Source: TMP-86 sp046347195 | GTDB lineage: Bacteria > Pseudomonadota > Gammaproteobacteria > Steroidobacterales > Steroidobacteraceae | Direction: 5' to 3' | Assembly: GCA_046347195.1 (NCBI GenBank) | Contig: JAXMGQ010000011.1 | Span: 1-64,000, forward strand | DNA: 64,000 nt | Shown here: positions 54,108 through 62,669 of the stretch, piece after piece | How the letters are laid out: each line of letters begins with the position of its first letter | Position numbering within the stretch: position 1 is the stretch's first letter | Program-made: the position numbers and the translations under genes | The notes under the pieces: generated by a model | The model's database searches: none | Told to the model about the DNA's origin: nothing | The model's input: only the letters and a program-made list of their open reading frames with translations

Positions 54108-55043
54108 TCAGAGGCGCTCGAGCAGCGCGGCCCCCACCGAATAGCCCCCGCCGAAGGACACCAGCAACACCCGCCCGCCCGGAGGCACGCGTGACTCGTT
54201 GCGATGCAAGGTGATGGGCACGCTGGCGCTGCCCGTGTTGCCGAGCTTGTCGATGCTCACCGCGATGCGCGCCGGGTCGAGCCGCAGCTTTTCGGCCAGC
54301 ACCTGCAGGATGCGCAGGTTCGCCTGGTGCGGCACCACCAGCGACAGGTCCCCGGGAGCGAGCTTTGCGCCGGCGCAGATCTCGCGGCTGATCTGCTCCA
54401 TCTCCTCGCAGGCGTTCTGGAACACCTCGCGTCCGTGCGGCATCGACAGGCCGCCTCCGCGCGGCTGCATCCGCACCGCCGCAGGGCCCTTGCCCAGGTC
54501 CGCCCGGCCGCGGGTCATGGTCGAGAGCACTCGCCACGGGCCACCCGGCGCCAGCAACACCGCCGCGGCGCCATCGCCCCACAGGTGGTTGCTCTCATCG
54601 TCGCTGAAGTGGCTGTTGTGCTCGGTGGCGATGATCAGGGCGCACTTCGAGCGGCCAGCCTCGATGAAGGTGACGGCCACCTCGAGCGCATTCAGGAACG
54701 AGGAGCAGGCCGAGGACAGCTCGAACACCTTGGCATCGCGCAACGCGAACTCGCGCTGCACCTGGTGCGCCGTGGTGCCGATGGTGTCGTGCGGGGTGTA
54801 GGAGGCGGAGATGACCAGGTCCACCGGTGCCGGCCATTGGCCGATGCCGGCCAGCAGGTCGCGCACGGCGGCGATGGCCATGCTCGAACTGGTCTCATCC
54901 GCGCCGGCCCGCCGCCGCTCCTCGATGCCGGTGCGCCGGACGAACCAGTCCACCGGTTTTCCCGTCCGAGCCGCGAAATGAGCGTTGTCCAGGACGTGGG
55001 AGGGAACGTATTCGCCGGTGGCGAATATGTGAGCAGAGCGCAC
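54108..55043 (-). CDS. Beta-ketoacyl-ACP synthase III (FabH-like) / ketosynthase
   Basis: This 311-residue thiolase-fold enzyme has the catalytic triad C113 (ELSSACSSFL), H239 (VVPHQANLRIL) and N269 (KLGNTGSASV), and the C-terminal VSFGGGYSVGAALLERL. It is close to FabH length. The opening and WFVRRTGIEERRRA match the group of FabH-like or PqsD/CerJ-like ketosynthases that sit outside fatty-acid operons. No acyl carrier protein or other lipid gene is nearby, so the acyl substrate is unknown. The 239 bases upstream (55044-55282) contain nothing recognisable. Confidence 0.88.
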   Translation of the reverse strand: MRSAHIFATGEYVPSHVLDNAHFAARTGKPVDWFVRRTGIEERRRAGADETSSSMAIAAVRDLLAGIGQWPAPVDLVISASYTPHDTIGTTAHQVQREFALRDAKVFELSSACSSFLNALEVAVTFIEAGRSKCALIIATEHNSHFSDDESNHLWGDGAAAVLLAPGGPWRVLSTMTRGRADLGKGPAAVRMQPRGGGLSMPHGREVFQNACEEMEQISREICAGAKLAPGDLSLVVPHQANLRILQVLAEKLRLDPARIAVSIDKLGNTGSASVPITLHRNESRVPPGGRVLLVSFGGGYSVGAALLERL

Positions 55044-55282
55044 CTGTGTGTCTTGTCCAACGTTGGGACCCGGGATCGGGCCGAGCGCAAGATAGGGGCT
55101 CGATACCCCCCTGTCAACCCGCCGCCCGCCACGGGATCCTGCGGGGTTTCGCAGGCGATCGGGAACGCGCCTACGGCGAGAGCAGGGCGGCCTTCACCGC
55201 CACGCCGTCGATCTGCCCGCAATGCAATCCGAGCAGCAGGCGCCGGCGACAGATGCGCCCCGCAGCCGATGCGGTCGGTGCA

Positions 55283-57397
55283 TCACCACACGTGCACGCG
55301 CTCGGCCGGCGGCAGGTACAAGGGATCCGTGGGCTGGATGTCGAATGCCTGGTACCACGCATCCAGGTTGCGCAGCGGGCCGATGACCCGGAAGCGCGAT
55401 GGGCTGTGCGGGTCGCTCATGACCTGCGTGCGCAGGCTCTCCTCGCGATCCAGGCTCCGCCAGACCTGCGCCCAGGACAGGAAGAAGCGCTGATCGCCGC
55501 TCAGTCCGTCCAGCACCGGCGCCTGCTGGTCCTTCAACGACAGGTGATACGCAGCGTAGGCCACCGCGAGGCCGTTGAGATCGCCGAGGTTCTCTCCGAG
55601 GGTGAGCCGGCCGTTGACCTTGAGGCCCGGCGCCACCTCGAACTGGTCGAACTGCCTGGCCACCCGATCACCCAGCGCCTTGAAGGCCGCCTCGTCCTGC
55701 GGCTGCCACCAGTTGCGCAGCACGCCATGCTCGTCGGACTTGGCGCCCTGGTCATCGAAGCCGTGGCTCATCTCGTGGCCGATCACCGCACCGATGCCCC
55801 CATAATTCACTGCCGCATCGGCCTTGGGGTCGAAGAACGGCGGCTGCAGAATGGCGGCCGGGAAGACGATCTCGTTGAAGGTGGGGTTGTAGTAGGCGTT
55901 CACCGTCTGCGGCGGCAACTCCCACTCGTCGCGATCGGTGGGCTGGTGCAGGCGCTTGAGCTCGCGTTGCCATTCGAACACCGTGGAGCGCACCAGGTTG
56001 CCGAAGGCATCGGCAGGCCTCACCGTGAAGGCCGAGTAGTCGCGCCACTTGTCGGGATAGGCGATCTTCGGCCGGAAGGTCGCCAGCTTCTTCAGCGCCT
56101 GCTGGCGGGTCTGCTCGCTCATCCAACCCGCCGCCTCGATGCGCTGGCGGTAGGCCGTGCGCAGGTTCTCCACCAGCTCGAGCATCTGCGCCTTGGCGCT
56201 GGGCGGGAAGTAGCGCTGCACGTAGATCTGCCCCACCGCCTCGCCCAGCGAGCCGTTGGTGGCCTGCACGGCCCGCTTCCAGCGATCACGCTGCTGGGGC
56301 TGGCCGTTGAGCACCTTGCCGTAGAAGGCGAAGCGCTCATCATCGAAGGCATGCGGCATGACGGCGGCGTGTGCGACCAGGAAATGGTACTTGAGGTAGG
56401 TCTTCCAGCTCGACACCGGCACCTGCGTGAACTCGCGCGCCAGCTTCTCGATGGCGTCGACTTCGGCGACCACATATTCCTTCTCGCCCGCAACGCCCGC
56501 CGCACCGAGCAGCGACTGCCAGGGGAAGGCGGGCGCCATCTGGTCCAGCGCGCGGCGCGTGCGCAGGTTGTAGGTCAGGTCACGCTCGCGCTGCTTCTCG
56601 ATGGGCCAGTGGAGCTGCGCGATCCTCGACTCGACGTCGAGCACCTGCTGCGCGGCGTCGTGCGCGGGCGAGACGCCGGCGAGCGAGAGCATGCGCTCGA
56701 TGTGGGTGAGGTACTGCGCGCGGATGCGCGCGAACTGCGTGTCGGTGTTGAGGTAGTAGTCACGCTGCGGCAGCCCGAGGCCGCCCTGCCCGATCACCAC
56801 GATGTAGCGGTCCGGGTTCTTCTCATCGAGGGTGATGCCGAAATTCACCGGCGAGGCGAGCTGCAGGTCGGGCCGCCCGAGGAGGGTGGCGACCTGGGCA
56901 TGGGTGCTCGCCGCGTCGATCTCGGCCAGTGCCGGCTGAGCCGGCCCCAGGGCATCGTGATCGATCTGCGTCGTGTCGAGGAAGGCACGATAGTAGTCAC
57001 CGATCTTCTGCTCGATCGAGCCCGGGCGCGCCTGCACCGGGAGGTTCTGGATGATGTCCTGCACCCGCTTCTCCGCCTCGATGACCAGCGGGGTCATCGA
57101 GCTCCACTCGGCGCGGTCCGGCGGAATCACGTTGGTGGACAGCCAGTGTCCGTTGGCATAGGTGTAGAAGTCCGCACCCGGGCGCACCTTCGGGTCGCGC
57201 GCCGTGAGGTCGAGCCCCCAGGGGCCGAAGTCGGCGCTGGGAGCGGCGGCGGGCGCAGCGGCCGGAGCCGCGGCCGGCGCAACGGGTGACGCAGCGGGCG
57301 GATTCGCCGGCGTGTCCGCCGCGGACGCGGCCTGGATCCCGGACAGTCCGAGGACGAGGCAGGCGGCGAGGCCGGCAGGAAACGGGAGTCGGATCAT
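55283..57397 (-). CDS. M13 family zinc metallopeptidase (neprilysin/PepO type)
   Basis: This 704-residue secreted peptidase has the zinc motif H541-E-M-S-H545 (VIGHEMSHGFDD), the third ligand region ENLGDLNGLAVAY, the substrate motif NAYYNP, and an N-terminal M13 domain from WGLDLTARDPKV. I chose ATG 57397 because AAGGA lies seven bases upstream; in-frame ATGs at 57406 and 57415 have poorer spacing. After the signal peptide (cleavage near IQAASAAD) comes an Ala/Pro-rich linker with repeated APAA. It acts in the periplasm or outside the cell on peptides up to about 40 residues. It appears monocistronic. Confidence 0.93.
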   Translation of the reverse strand: MIRLPFPAGLAACLVLGLSGIQAASAADTPANPPAASPVAPAAAPAAAPAAAPSADFGPWGLDLTARDPKVRPGADFYTYANGHWLSTNVIPPDRAEWSSMTPLVIEAEKRVQDIIQNLPVQARPGSIEQKIGDYYRAFLDTTQIDHDALGPAQPALAEIDAASTHAQVATLLGRPDLQLASPVNFGITLDEKNPDRYIVVIGQGGLGLPQRDYYLNTDTQFARIRAQYLTHIERMLSLAGVSPAHDAAQQVLDVESRIAQLHWPIEKQRERDLTYNLRTRRALDQMAPAFPWQSLLGAAGVAGEKEYVVAEVDAIEKLAREFTQVPVSSWKTYLKYHFLVAHAAVMPHAFDDERFAFYGKVLNGQPQQRDRWKRAVQATNGSLGEAVGQIYVQRYFPPSAKAQMLELVENLRTAYRQRIEAAGWMSEQTRQQALKKLATFRPKIAYPDKWRDYSAFTVRPADAFGNLVRSTVFEWQRELKRLHQPTDRDEWELPPQTVNAYYNPTFNEIVFPAAILQPPFFDPKADAAVNYGGIGAVIGHEMSHGFDDQGAKSDEHGVLRNWWQPQDEAAFKALGDRVARQFDQFEVAPGLKVNGRLTLGENLGDLNGLAVAYAAYHLSLKDQQAPVLDGLSGDQRFFLSWAQVWRSLDREESLRTQVMSDPHSPSRFRVIGPLRNLDAWYQAFDIQPTDPLYLPPAERVHVW

Positions 57398-57488
57398 GGA
57401 GGACATCCTTCGCATCGGTGCTGCTTCCGTGAATGAGCGCGGAACTGTAGTGGGGTCCGCCCTCGCGCGCAATCGGACCAAAGGCAAC

Positions 57489-58457
57489 TCAGGCATGGGA
57501 TGCGGCCTGCCAGGGAAGCCTGTCCAGGTCGAGGTTGCCGCCGGTGAGCACGATGCCGATGCGCGAGCCCGCGCGGAGCGAGGTCATCTTGTCGAGCGCG
57601 GCGAACCCCACGCAACCGGAAGGTTCCACCACGAGCTTCAGCACCGACCAGATCCGGCGCATGGCAGCGATGATGCCCGCATCGTTGACCGTGACGATGT
57701 CATCGACGTAACGCATGATCTGCGGCAGGGTGAGATGCCCGACGGTGGCGAGCAGGCCATCGGCGATGCTGCGCGGCTCCGGACAGGGGATGACGCGGCC
57801 CGCGCGAAAGGACAGCACCGCATCATCCGCGCCCGCGGGCTCCGCGCCGATGACCAGCAGCCGCGGGTTCAGCGCCTTGGCCGCCACCGCGATGCCGGCG
57901 AGATGACCGCCACCGCCTATCGGGCAGACGAGCGCCTCGAGATCGGGCACCTGTTCGAGGAACTCGAGCGCCGTGGTGCCCTGTCCCGCCATCACCCGGT
58001 GATCATCATACGGGTGCACCATCACGGCGCCGGTCCGCCGCTGCAGTTCGGCCGCGGCCGCCTCCCGCGCCGCCTGTCCGGGTTCGCACAGCGTGATCTG
58101 TCCGCCGTAGCGGCGCACCGCCTCCTGCTTGGCCAGCGGCGAGTTTCGCGGCATGACGATGTGCGCGGGAATGCCCCGCAGCGATGCCGCACGTGCAAGC
58201 GCGGCGGCATGGTTGCCCGAGGAATGCGTCAGCACGCCGCGCGCGGCTTGCGCCGCCCCCAGCTCCAGCACCGCGTTGGTCGCGCCGCGCGCCTTGAACG
58301 CGCCGGTCTTCTGCAGGTTCTCGCATTTGAACGACACCGTGAATCCGCATTCGGCATCCAGCGTGCGGCTGCTCATCACCGGTGTCTCGTGCACATGGTC
58401 CGCGATGCGACGGCGCGCGGCACGGATCAGCGTCAGTGTCAGGGGATCCTGGCTCAT
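57489..58457 (-). CDS. Serine/threonine dehydratase-like PLP enzyme
   Basis: This 322-residue fold-type II PLP enzyme has the PLP lysine in KTGAFKARGA (about residue 54), the substrate loop THSSGNHAAALA, and the phosphate-binding glycine loop PIGGGGHLAGIAVA. These match threonine dehydratase, serine racemase and related enzymes without a regulatory ACT domain. The start overlaps the rhomboid protease stop by 4 bases, so the two are co-translated. Likely activity: deamination of L-threonine or L-serine, or racemisation. Sequence alone cannot decide. Confidence 0.88.
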   Translation of the reverse strand: MSQDPLTLTLIRAARRRIADHVHETPVMSSRTLDAECGFTVSFKCENLQKTGAFKARGATNAVLELGAAQAARGVLTHSSGNHAAALARAASLRGIPAHIVMPRNSPLAKQEAVRRYGGQITLCEPGQAAREAAAAELQRRTGAVMVHPYDDHRVMAGQGTTALEFLEQVPDLEALVCPIGGGGHLAGIAVAAKALNPRLLVIGAEPAGADDAVLSFRAGRVIPCPEPRSIADGLLATVGHLTLPQIMRYVDDIVTVNDAGIIAAMRRIWSVLKLVVEPSGCVGFAALDKMTSLRAGSRIGIVLTGGNLDLDRLPWQAASHA

Positions 58458-59065
58458 GCACCCTCCTGTATGTCGAAGCCGAGCATGCCGGCCAGCTGCC
58501 GATAGGCGAACGGATCCGTGACGGCCACGAACACGAGTCCGGTGATGGCCCCGGCGATGTGCGCATCATGGTTCACCCGCCCGCCTCCACGCCGCGAGGA
58601 GTACAGGCTGTAGGCCAGGTAGCCGATGGCGAACAGGGGCGCCGGGATGGGAACCGGCAAGGGCAGGATGAACAGCCGCTGGTGCGGAAAATACACGATG
58701 GCCGCGAACAACACCGCGAGGATCGCTCCCGAGGCGCCGAGCGAGGCGTAATCGGGATCATTGCGATGCTTGTAAACAGTACCCAGGTTCGCGAGCACGA
58801 GACCGGCGAAGTACAGCGCCAGGAACCTGGCCGTGCCCACCGTCCGCTCCATGGCGAAGGCAAAGAACCAGAAGGTCAGGAGGTTGAACAGCAGGTGCTG
58901 CACGTCCGCGTGCACGAAGCCGCTGCTGACCAGGCGGTCGTACTGGCGCTCCCGCACCACGCGGTAGGGACGCAGGATGCAGCGCTGGATGATACCCGGC
59001 GAACCGAACAGCCCCGCCAGGCTCAAGGCAAGGGTCACCACGAACAGGATGGCCGCGCCGCTCAT
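58454..59065 (-). CDS. Rhomboid-family intramembrane serine protease
   Basis: This protein of about 203 residues has six hydrophobic segments. The catalytic serine is in ASLGASGAILAVLFA (GxSG) and the catalytic histidine in NHDAHIAGAITGLVF; the L1-loop region reads LVSSGFVHADVQHLLFNLLTFW, as expected for rhomboids. ATG 59065 is taken; 59074 is also possible. It cleaves substrates within the inner membrane. It is coupled to the dehydratase downstream and is divergent from the DUF2946-like gene. Its substrate is not known. Confidence 0.9.
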   Translation of the reverse strand: MSGAAILFVVTLALSLAGLFGSPGIIQRCILRPYRVVRERQYDRLVSSGFVHADVQHLLFNLLTFWFFAFAMERTVGTARFLALYFAGLVLANLGTVYKHRNDPDYASLGASGAILAVLFAAIVYFPHQRLFILPLPVPIPAPLFAIGYLAYSLYSSRRGGGRVNHDAHIAGAITGLVFVAVTDPFAYRQLAGMLGFDIQEGA

Positions 59066-59146
59066 GGAGCGCATGATAACGCGGTGCTTCGTGCCGGCGA
59101 ACCGGATTCCTGCTAGCATGACCGCTCTTTCGTGAGGGGTTGAAAG

Positions 59147-59467
59147 GTGTTCCGCCACTGGCATCGACTGCGGTCGGTCCTGTTCCTCGCCATCGCGCTG
59201 CAGTTCGCGCAGGTGGGAGCGATGGCGCACGCCCTCTCGCACGATCCCTCGCGGCTGCGCCTGCCGGACCGCGTTGCCCTGCATGCGAGCCTCTGTGGTG
59301 AGTGCGCCACGTTCGGCGCCGTGCTCACGCCCGGCGCCGCGCCTTCCATGGTGGAGGCCCGTGCCGCGGCGCCGACGGCCACGCCCGTAGCCTCTCCCGC
59401 CTGCGCCTGCATTTCCTCCAGCGCGCGCCATCACTTCGAAGCCCAGGGACCCCCCGCGCCCGCCTGA
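59147..59467 (+). CDS. DUF2946-like small secreted/membrane protein
   Basis: This 106-residue protein starts at GTG 59147 after GGGGTTGAAAGGT. It has an N-terminal hydrophobic segment (SVLFLAIALQFAQVG) then AMAHALSH, HASLCGECATFGAVL with a CxxC, and a His/Cys-containing tail (ACACISSSARHH). These resemble DUF2946 proteins, which often neighbour metal-transport genes. It is followed by the porin-like and zinc-uptake genes with short gaps, so a metal-related role in the same operon is likely. Confidence 0.6.
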   Translation: MFRHWHRLRSVLFLAIALQFAQVGAMAHALSHDPSRLRLPDRVALHASLCGECATFGAVLTPGAAPSMVEARAAAPTATPVASPACACISSSARHHFEAQGPPAPA

Positions 59468-59525
59468 TCGTGTCGGAGCCTGCGATGACTCGCGGGTGTT
59501 CTTGCATGCAGGTAGGAGCAGGACC

Positions 59526-60935
59526 ATGCGAAAGATTCCTGGCGGCGCGAAGCTCGCCGCCCTCCTGATGATGATGATGCAGGCAGTGGCCCCAGGGTCC
59601 GCCCAGGCGGACGAACTGTCGGACCTCAAGGCCGATGTGGCGGCGATGAAGGCCGCCTATGCACAGAAGATCGCGGCGCTGGAGTCACGGATCCAGCAAC
59701 TCGAGACGCAGGCCTCGGCTGCCGCGGCGCTCGCCCAGGCGCCGGCGCCGGAAGCCGCGGCACCGCCGCCACCACCGCCTGCCGGCGGCGGCGGCCAGAC
59801 GGCGTTCAACCCGGCGGTGTCGGTGATCCTCGCCGGCAACTACAGCAACCTGTCGCAGGACCCTGGCACCTACCGCATCGCCGGCTTCATGACCAGCCCG
59901 GAGATCGGCCCCGGCGAGCGCAGCTTCAACCTGGGTGAATCCGAGCTCACCTTCGCGGCGAACGTCGACCCGTACTTCTTCGCGAACCTCACGGCCTCCA
60001 TCGGGGCCGATGATTCCATCCACGCGGAGGAAGCCTACTTCAAGACGCTCTCCCTGCCCGCGGGTCTCCTGCTCAAGGGAGGGCGATTCTTCTCCGGCAT
60101 CGGCTATCTCAACGAGATCCACGCGCATGCCTGGGACTTCATCGACCAGCCGCTGGTGTACCAGGCCTTCCTCGGCGGACAGTACGCCACCGATGGCGCG
60201 CAGCTCAAGTGGATCGCGCCCACGGACCTCCTGCTCGAGTTCGGCGCCGAGACCGGCAACGGCCGCGCGTTCCCGGGCACGGGGCGCAATGCCAACGGCA
60301 TGAATGCCACCGCCCTGTTCGTGCACGCCGGGAGCGATCTGGGCGATGCGGCGAGCTGGCGCGCCGGGGTTTCCTGGCTGGACCAGCGCGCCCGGGATCG
60401 GGCCTTCGACAGCGTCGATGCCAGTGGCGCCAGTGTCGTGGATGCCTTCAGCGGCCGCTCACGACTGTGGGGAGCGGACTTCATCCTCAAGTGGGCGCCC
60501 CACGGCGACAGCACGCTGCGCTCCTTCAAGTTCCAGGCCGAGTACCTGCAGCGGCGCGAGACCGGCTCGCTCGCCTTCGACACGCTGGGGGCGGACCTCA
60601 TCGGCGACTATCGCAGCACGCAGTCAGGCTGGTATGCGCAGGCGGTCTACCAGTTCCGGCAGCGCTGGCGTGCCGGCCTGCGCTATGACTCGCTGCACAG
60701 CGGGGATCCCGACATCGGACTCATCGCCTCGAGGCGGCTCGTCGCGGACGAATTCACGGATCTTTCGCGCGCCAGCCCCGACCGGCTCAGCCTCATGCTG
60801 GACTACAGCCTCAGCGAGTTCTCGCGGCTGCGCTTGCAGTACGCCTACGACGAGGCGCGGCGCGCCGAGCGCGACCACCAAGTCTTCCTGCAATACCTGT
60901 ACAGCATCGGCGCGCATGGCGCGCACAAGTTCTGA
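59526..60935 (+). CDS. Outer-membrane porin-like beta-barrel protein, metal-uptake linked
   Basis: This 469-residue protein starts at ATG 59526 after AGGAGCAGG. The signal peptide ends near GSAQADE. Then come a short coiled coil (LSDLKADVAAMKAAY to IQQLETQ), a Pro/Gly linker (APPPPPPAGGGG), and a 16-18-strand barrel ending with aromatic HGAHKF. The coiled coil before the barrel resembles trimeric porins that anchor to peptidoglycan or form a periplasmic stalk. Its position next to the zinc-binding protein and permease suggests that it lets a metal or metal complex across the outer membrane. Substrate specificity is inferred. Confidence 0.75.
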   Translation: MRKIPGGAKLAALLMMMMQAVAPGSAQADELSDLKADVAAMKAAYAQKIAALESRIQQLETQASAAAALAQAPAPEAAAPPPPPPAGGGGQTAFNPAVSVILAGNYSNLSQDPGTYRIAGFMTSPEIGPGERSFNLGESELTFAANVDPYFFANLTASIGADDSIHAEEAYFKTLSLPAGLLLKGGRFFSGIGYLNEIHAHAWDFIDQPLVYQAFLGGQYATDGAQLKWIAPTDLLLEFGAETGNGRAFPGTGRNANGMNATALFVHAGSDLGDAASWRAGVSWLDQRARDRAFDSVDASGASVVDAFSGRSRLWGADFILKWAPHGDSTLRSFKFQAEYLQRRETGSLAFDTLGADLIGDYRSTQSGWYAQAVYQFRQRWRAGLRYDSLHSGDPDIGLIASRRLVADEFTDLSRASPDRLSLMLDYSLSEFSRLRLQYAYDEARRAERDHQVFLQYLYSIGAHGAHKF

Positions 60936-60946
60936 AGGAGTTTCCC

Positions 60947-61852
60947 ATGCGCAAACTGATCCTGAATCTCGCGGCCCTCGCCCTGGCGATGTTCGCCCTG
61001 CCCGCGAACGCCGCGCTCAAGGTGCTCGCCACCACGCCCGAGTGGGCCTCCCTCACGCAGGAGCTGGGTGGAGACAAGGTGGACGTGTATGCCGCCACCA
61101 GCGCATTCCAGGACGCGCATCGCGTCGAGGCCAAGCCCAGCCTCGTGGCCCGCGCGCGAAATGCCGCGCTGGTGGTCGCCACCGGCGCGCAGCTCGAGAT
61201 CGGCTGGCTGCCGGTGCTGTTGCAGGAGTCCGGCAACCCGCGCATCCAGCCGGGCGGCCTGGGCTACTTCGAGGCCACCTCGGCGCTCAGGTTGCTGGAA
61301 GTCCCGACCAGCGTGGATCGCGCGCTGGGCGACATCCACCCGCTGGGCAATCCACACGCGCACCTCGACCCGCACAATGTCGCACTCGTCGCCAAGGCCC
61401 TGAGCGCCCGCCTCGCCCAGATCGACGGCGCCAATGCCGCCTACTATGCGCAACGGGGCGCGGACTTCGCCTCGCGCTGGCAGGCGGCGATCACCCGCTG
61501 GGAGGCAGAGGCCGCGCCATTGAAGGGCGTGCCGGTGGTGGTCATCCATCGCGACCAGGCCTATCTGTGCCACTGGCTGGGGTTGACGGAACTCGCCGCC
61601 ATCGAGCCCAAACCCGGCGTGCCGCCCACGGCCGGGTATCTCGCTCAGCTCGTGGTCAAGCTCGGCTCATCGCCCCCGAAGATGATCCTGCGCAATGCCT
61701 ACAACGACTCGAAGGCGGTGGACTGGCTGTCCGAACGCGTGCACGCGCCGGTGGTGCTGCTGCCCTACACCGTCGGCGGCACGCCCGAGGCGAAGGACCT
61801 GTTCAGCCTGTTCGACGATACGTTGAACCGGCTGCTGGCGGCGGCGAAATGA
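60947..61852 (+). CDS. Metal ABC transporter substrate-binding protein (ZnuA-like)
   Basis: This 301-residue periplasmic binding protein of cluster A-I has a signal peptide ending near PANAALK. The metal-ligand regions are FQDAHRVEAKPS, GNPHAHLDPHN, IHRDQAYLCHWLGL and the final acidic turn (LFSLFDDTLN). There is no long His-rich loop as in many ZnuA proteins. It starts 11 bases after the porin-like gene with GAAGGAG. Zinc is most likely, but manganese cannot be excluded. Its stop overlaps the permease start (ATGA). Confidence 0.85.
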   Translation: MRKLILNLAALALAMFALPANAALKVLATTPEWASLTQELGGDKVDVYAATSAFQDAHRVEAKPSLVARARNAALVVATGAQLEIGWLPVLLQESGNPRIQPGGLGYFEATSALRLLEVPTSVDRALGDIHPLGNPHAHLDPHNVALVAKALSARLAQIDGANAAYYAQRGADFASRWQAAITRWEAEAAPLKGVPVVVIHRDQAYLCHWLGLTELAAIEPKPGVPPTAGYLAQLVVKLGSSPPKMILRNAYNDSKAVDWLSERVHAPVVLLPYTVGGTPEAKDLFSLFDDTLNRLLAAAK

Positions 61853-62640
61853 GCGCGCTGGTCGACTCGTTCGGCATCCTCTGGCCGGCGCTGATCGCCG
61901 GGATCCTCGTGTCGCTGTCGCACGTGCCCATGGGCCAGCAGGTGCTGGCCCGCGGCATCGTGTTCATCGACCTCGCCATCGCGCAGGTCGCAGGACTGGG
62001 CGTGATCATCGCGCATGCCTTCGGGTTCGAGACGCTGGGCTGGGGCACGCAGGTGGCCGCGGTGGCGGCAGCGCTCCTGGGTGCGCTGCTGCTCACCTAC
62101 ACCGAGCGGCGCCGGCCCGAGGTGCAGGAGGCCATCATCGGCGTGCTGTTCGTGCTCGCCTCCACCGCGCAGATCCTGCTGCTGGCGAATGACCCGCATG
62201 GCGGGGAGGACCTGAAGGACCTGCTGGCCGGGCAGATCCTGTGGGTGTCACCCGCACAGCTCTGGCGGGCCGGCGCGCTCACGGCGCTGTTCCTGCTGGC
62301 CTGGTTCACCGTGCGCGAACGCCTCGGCCGCGTCGGCTTCTACGTGATGTTCGCCGTCATGGTCACCGTGTCGGTGCAGATGGTGGGCGTGTACCTCGTG
62401 TTCACCAGCCTCATCGTACCGGCGCTCGCGACTTACCGGCTCGCACCGAAGCGCCAGTTGCCGGCGGGCCTCGTGCTGGCCTTCGTCAGCTACGCCGTGG
62501 GGCTCGCGCTCTCGAGCGTGCTGGACCTGCCCTCGAGCGCGGTGGTGGTGTGGGCGCTGGCGGTGTTCGGACTCATCCTGCACCTGGTCGGTCCTCGGGG
62601 AAGCCCGCCTCCCGTGCCGCACGCACCCGCAGGATCATGA
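61849..62640 (+). CDS. Metal ABC transporter permease (ZnuB-like)
   Basis: This 263-residue inner-membrane protein of the ABC-3 family has about 8 helices, with the typical HVPMGQQVLARGIVFIDLAIAQ-type N-terminal helix-loop and the coupling region RRPEVQEAIIGVLF. It overlaps the ZnuA-like gene by 4 bases. The cognate ATPase (ZnuC) gene is not found in the operon, which ends here with a convergent gene 30 bases on. The ATPase must therefore be supplied from elsewhere. Confidence 0.85.
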   Translation: MSALVDSFGILWPALIAGILVSLSHVPMGQQVLARGIVFIDLAIAQVAGLGVIIAHAFGFETLGWGTQVAAVAAALLGALLLTYTERRRPEVQEAIIGVLFVLASTAQILLLANDPHGGEDLKDLLAGQILWVSPAQLWRAGALTALFLLAWFTVRERLGRVGFYVMFAVMVTVSVQMVGVYLVFTSLIVPALATYRLAPKRQLPAGLVLAFVSYAVGLALSSVLDLPSSAVVVWALAVFGLILHLVGPRGSPPPVPHAPAGS

Positions 62641-62669
62641 CGGCCTGGAGATCAGGGTCCGGCACGCGG

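Noticed and set aside
55044..55282. Possible RNA gene in the gap between FabH-like and M13 genes
   Set aside because: No tRNA-like cloverleaf, riboswitch pattern or strong hairpin with T run is visible.
59066..59146. Zur box upstream of the metal-uptake genes
   Set aside because: No good palindrome of the GTTATA...TATAAC type is seen; only a weak GATAAC half-site.
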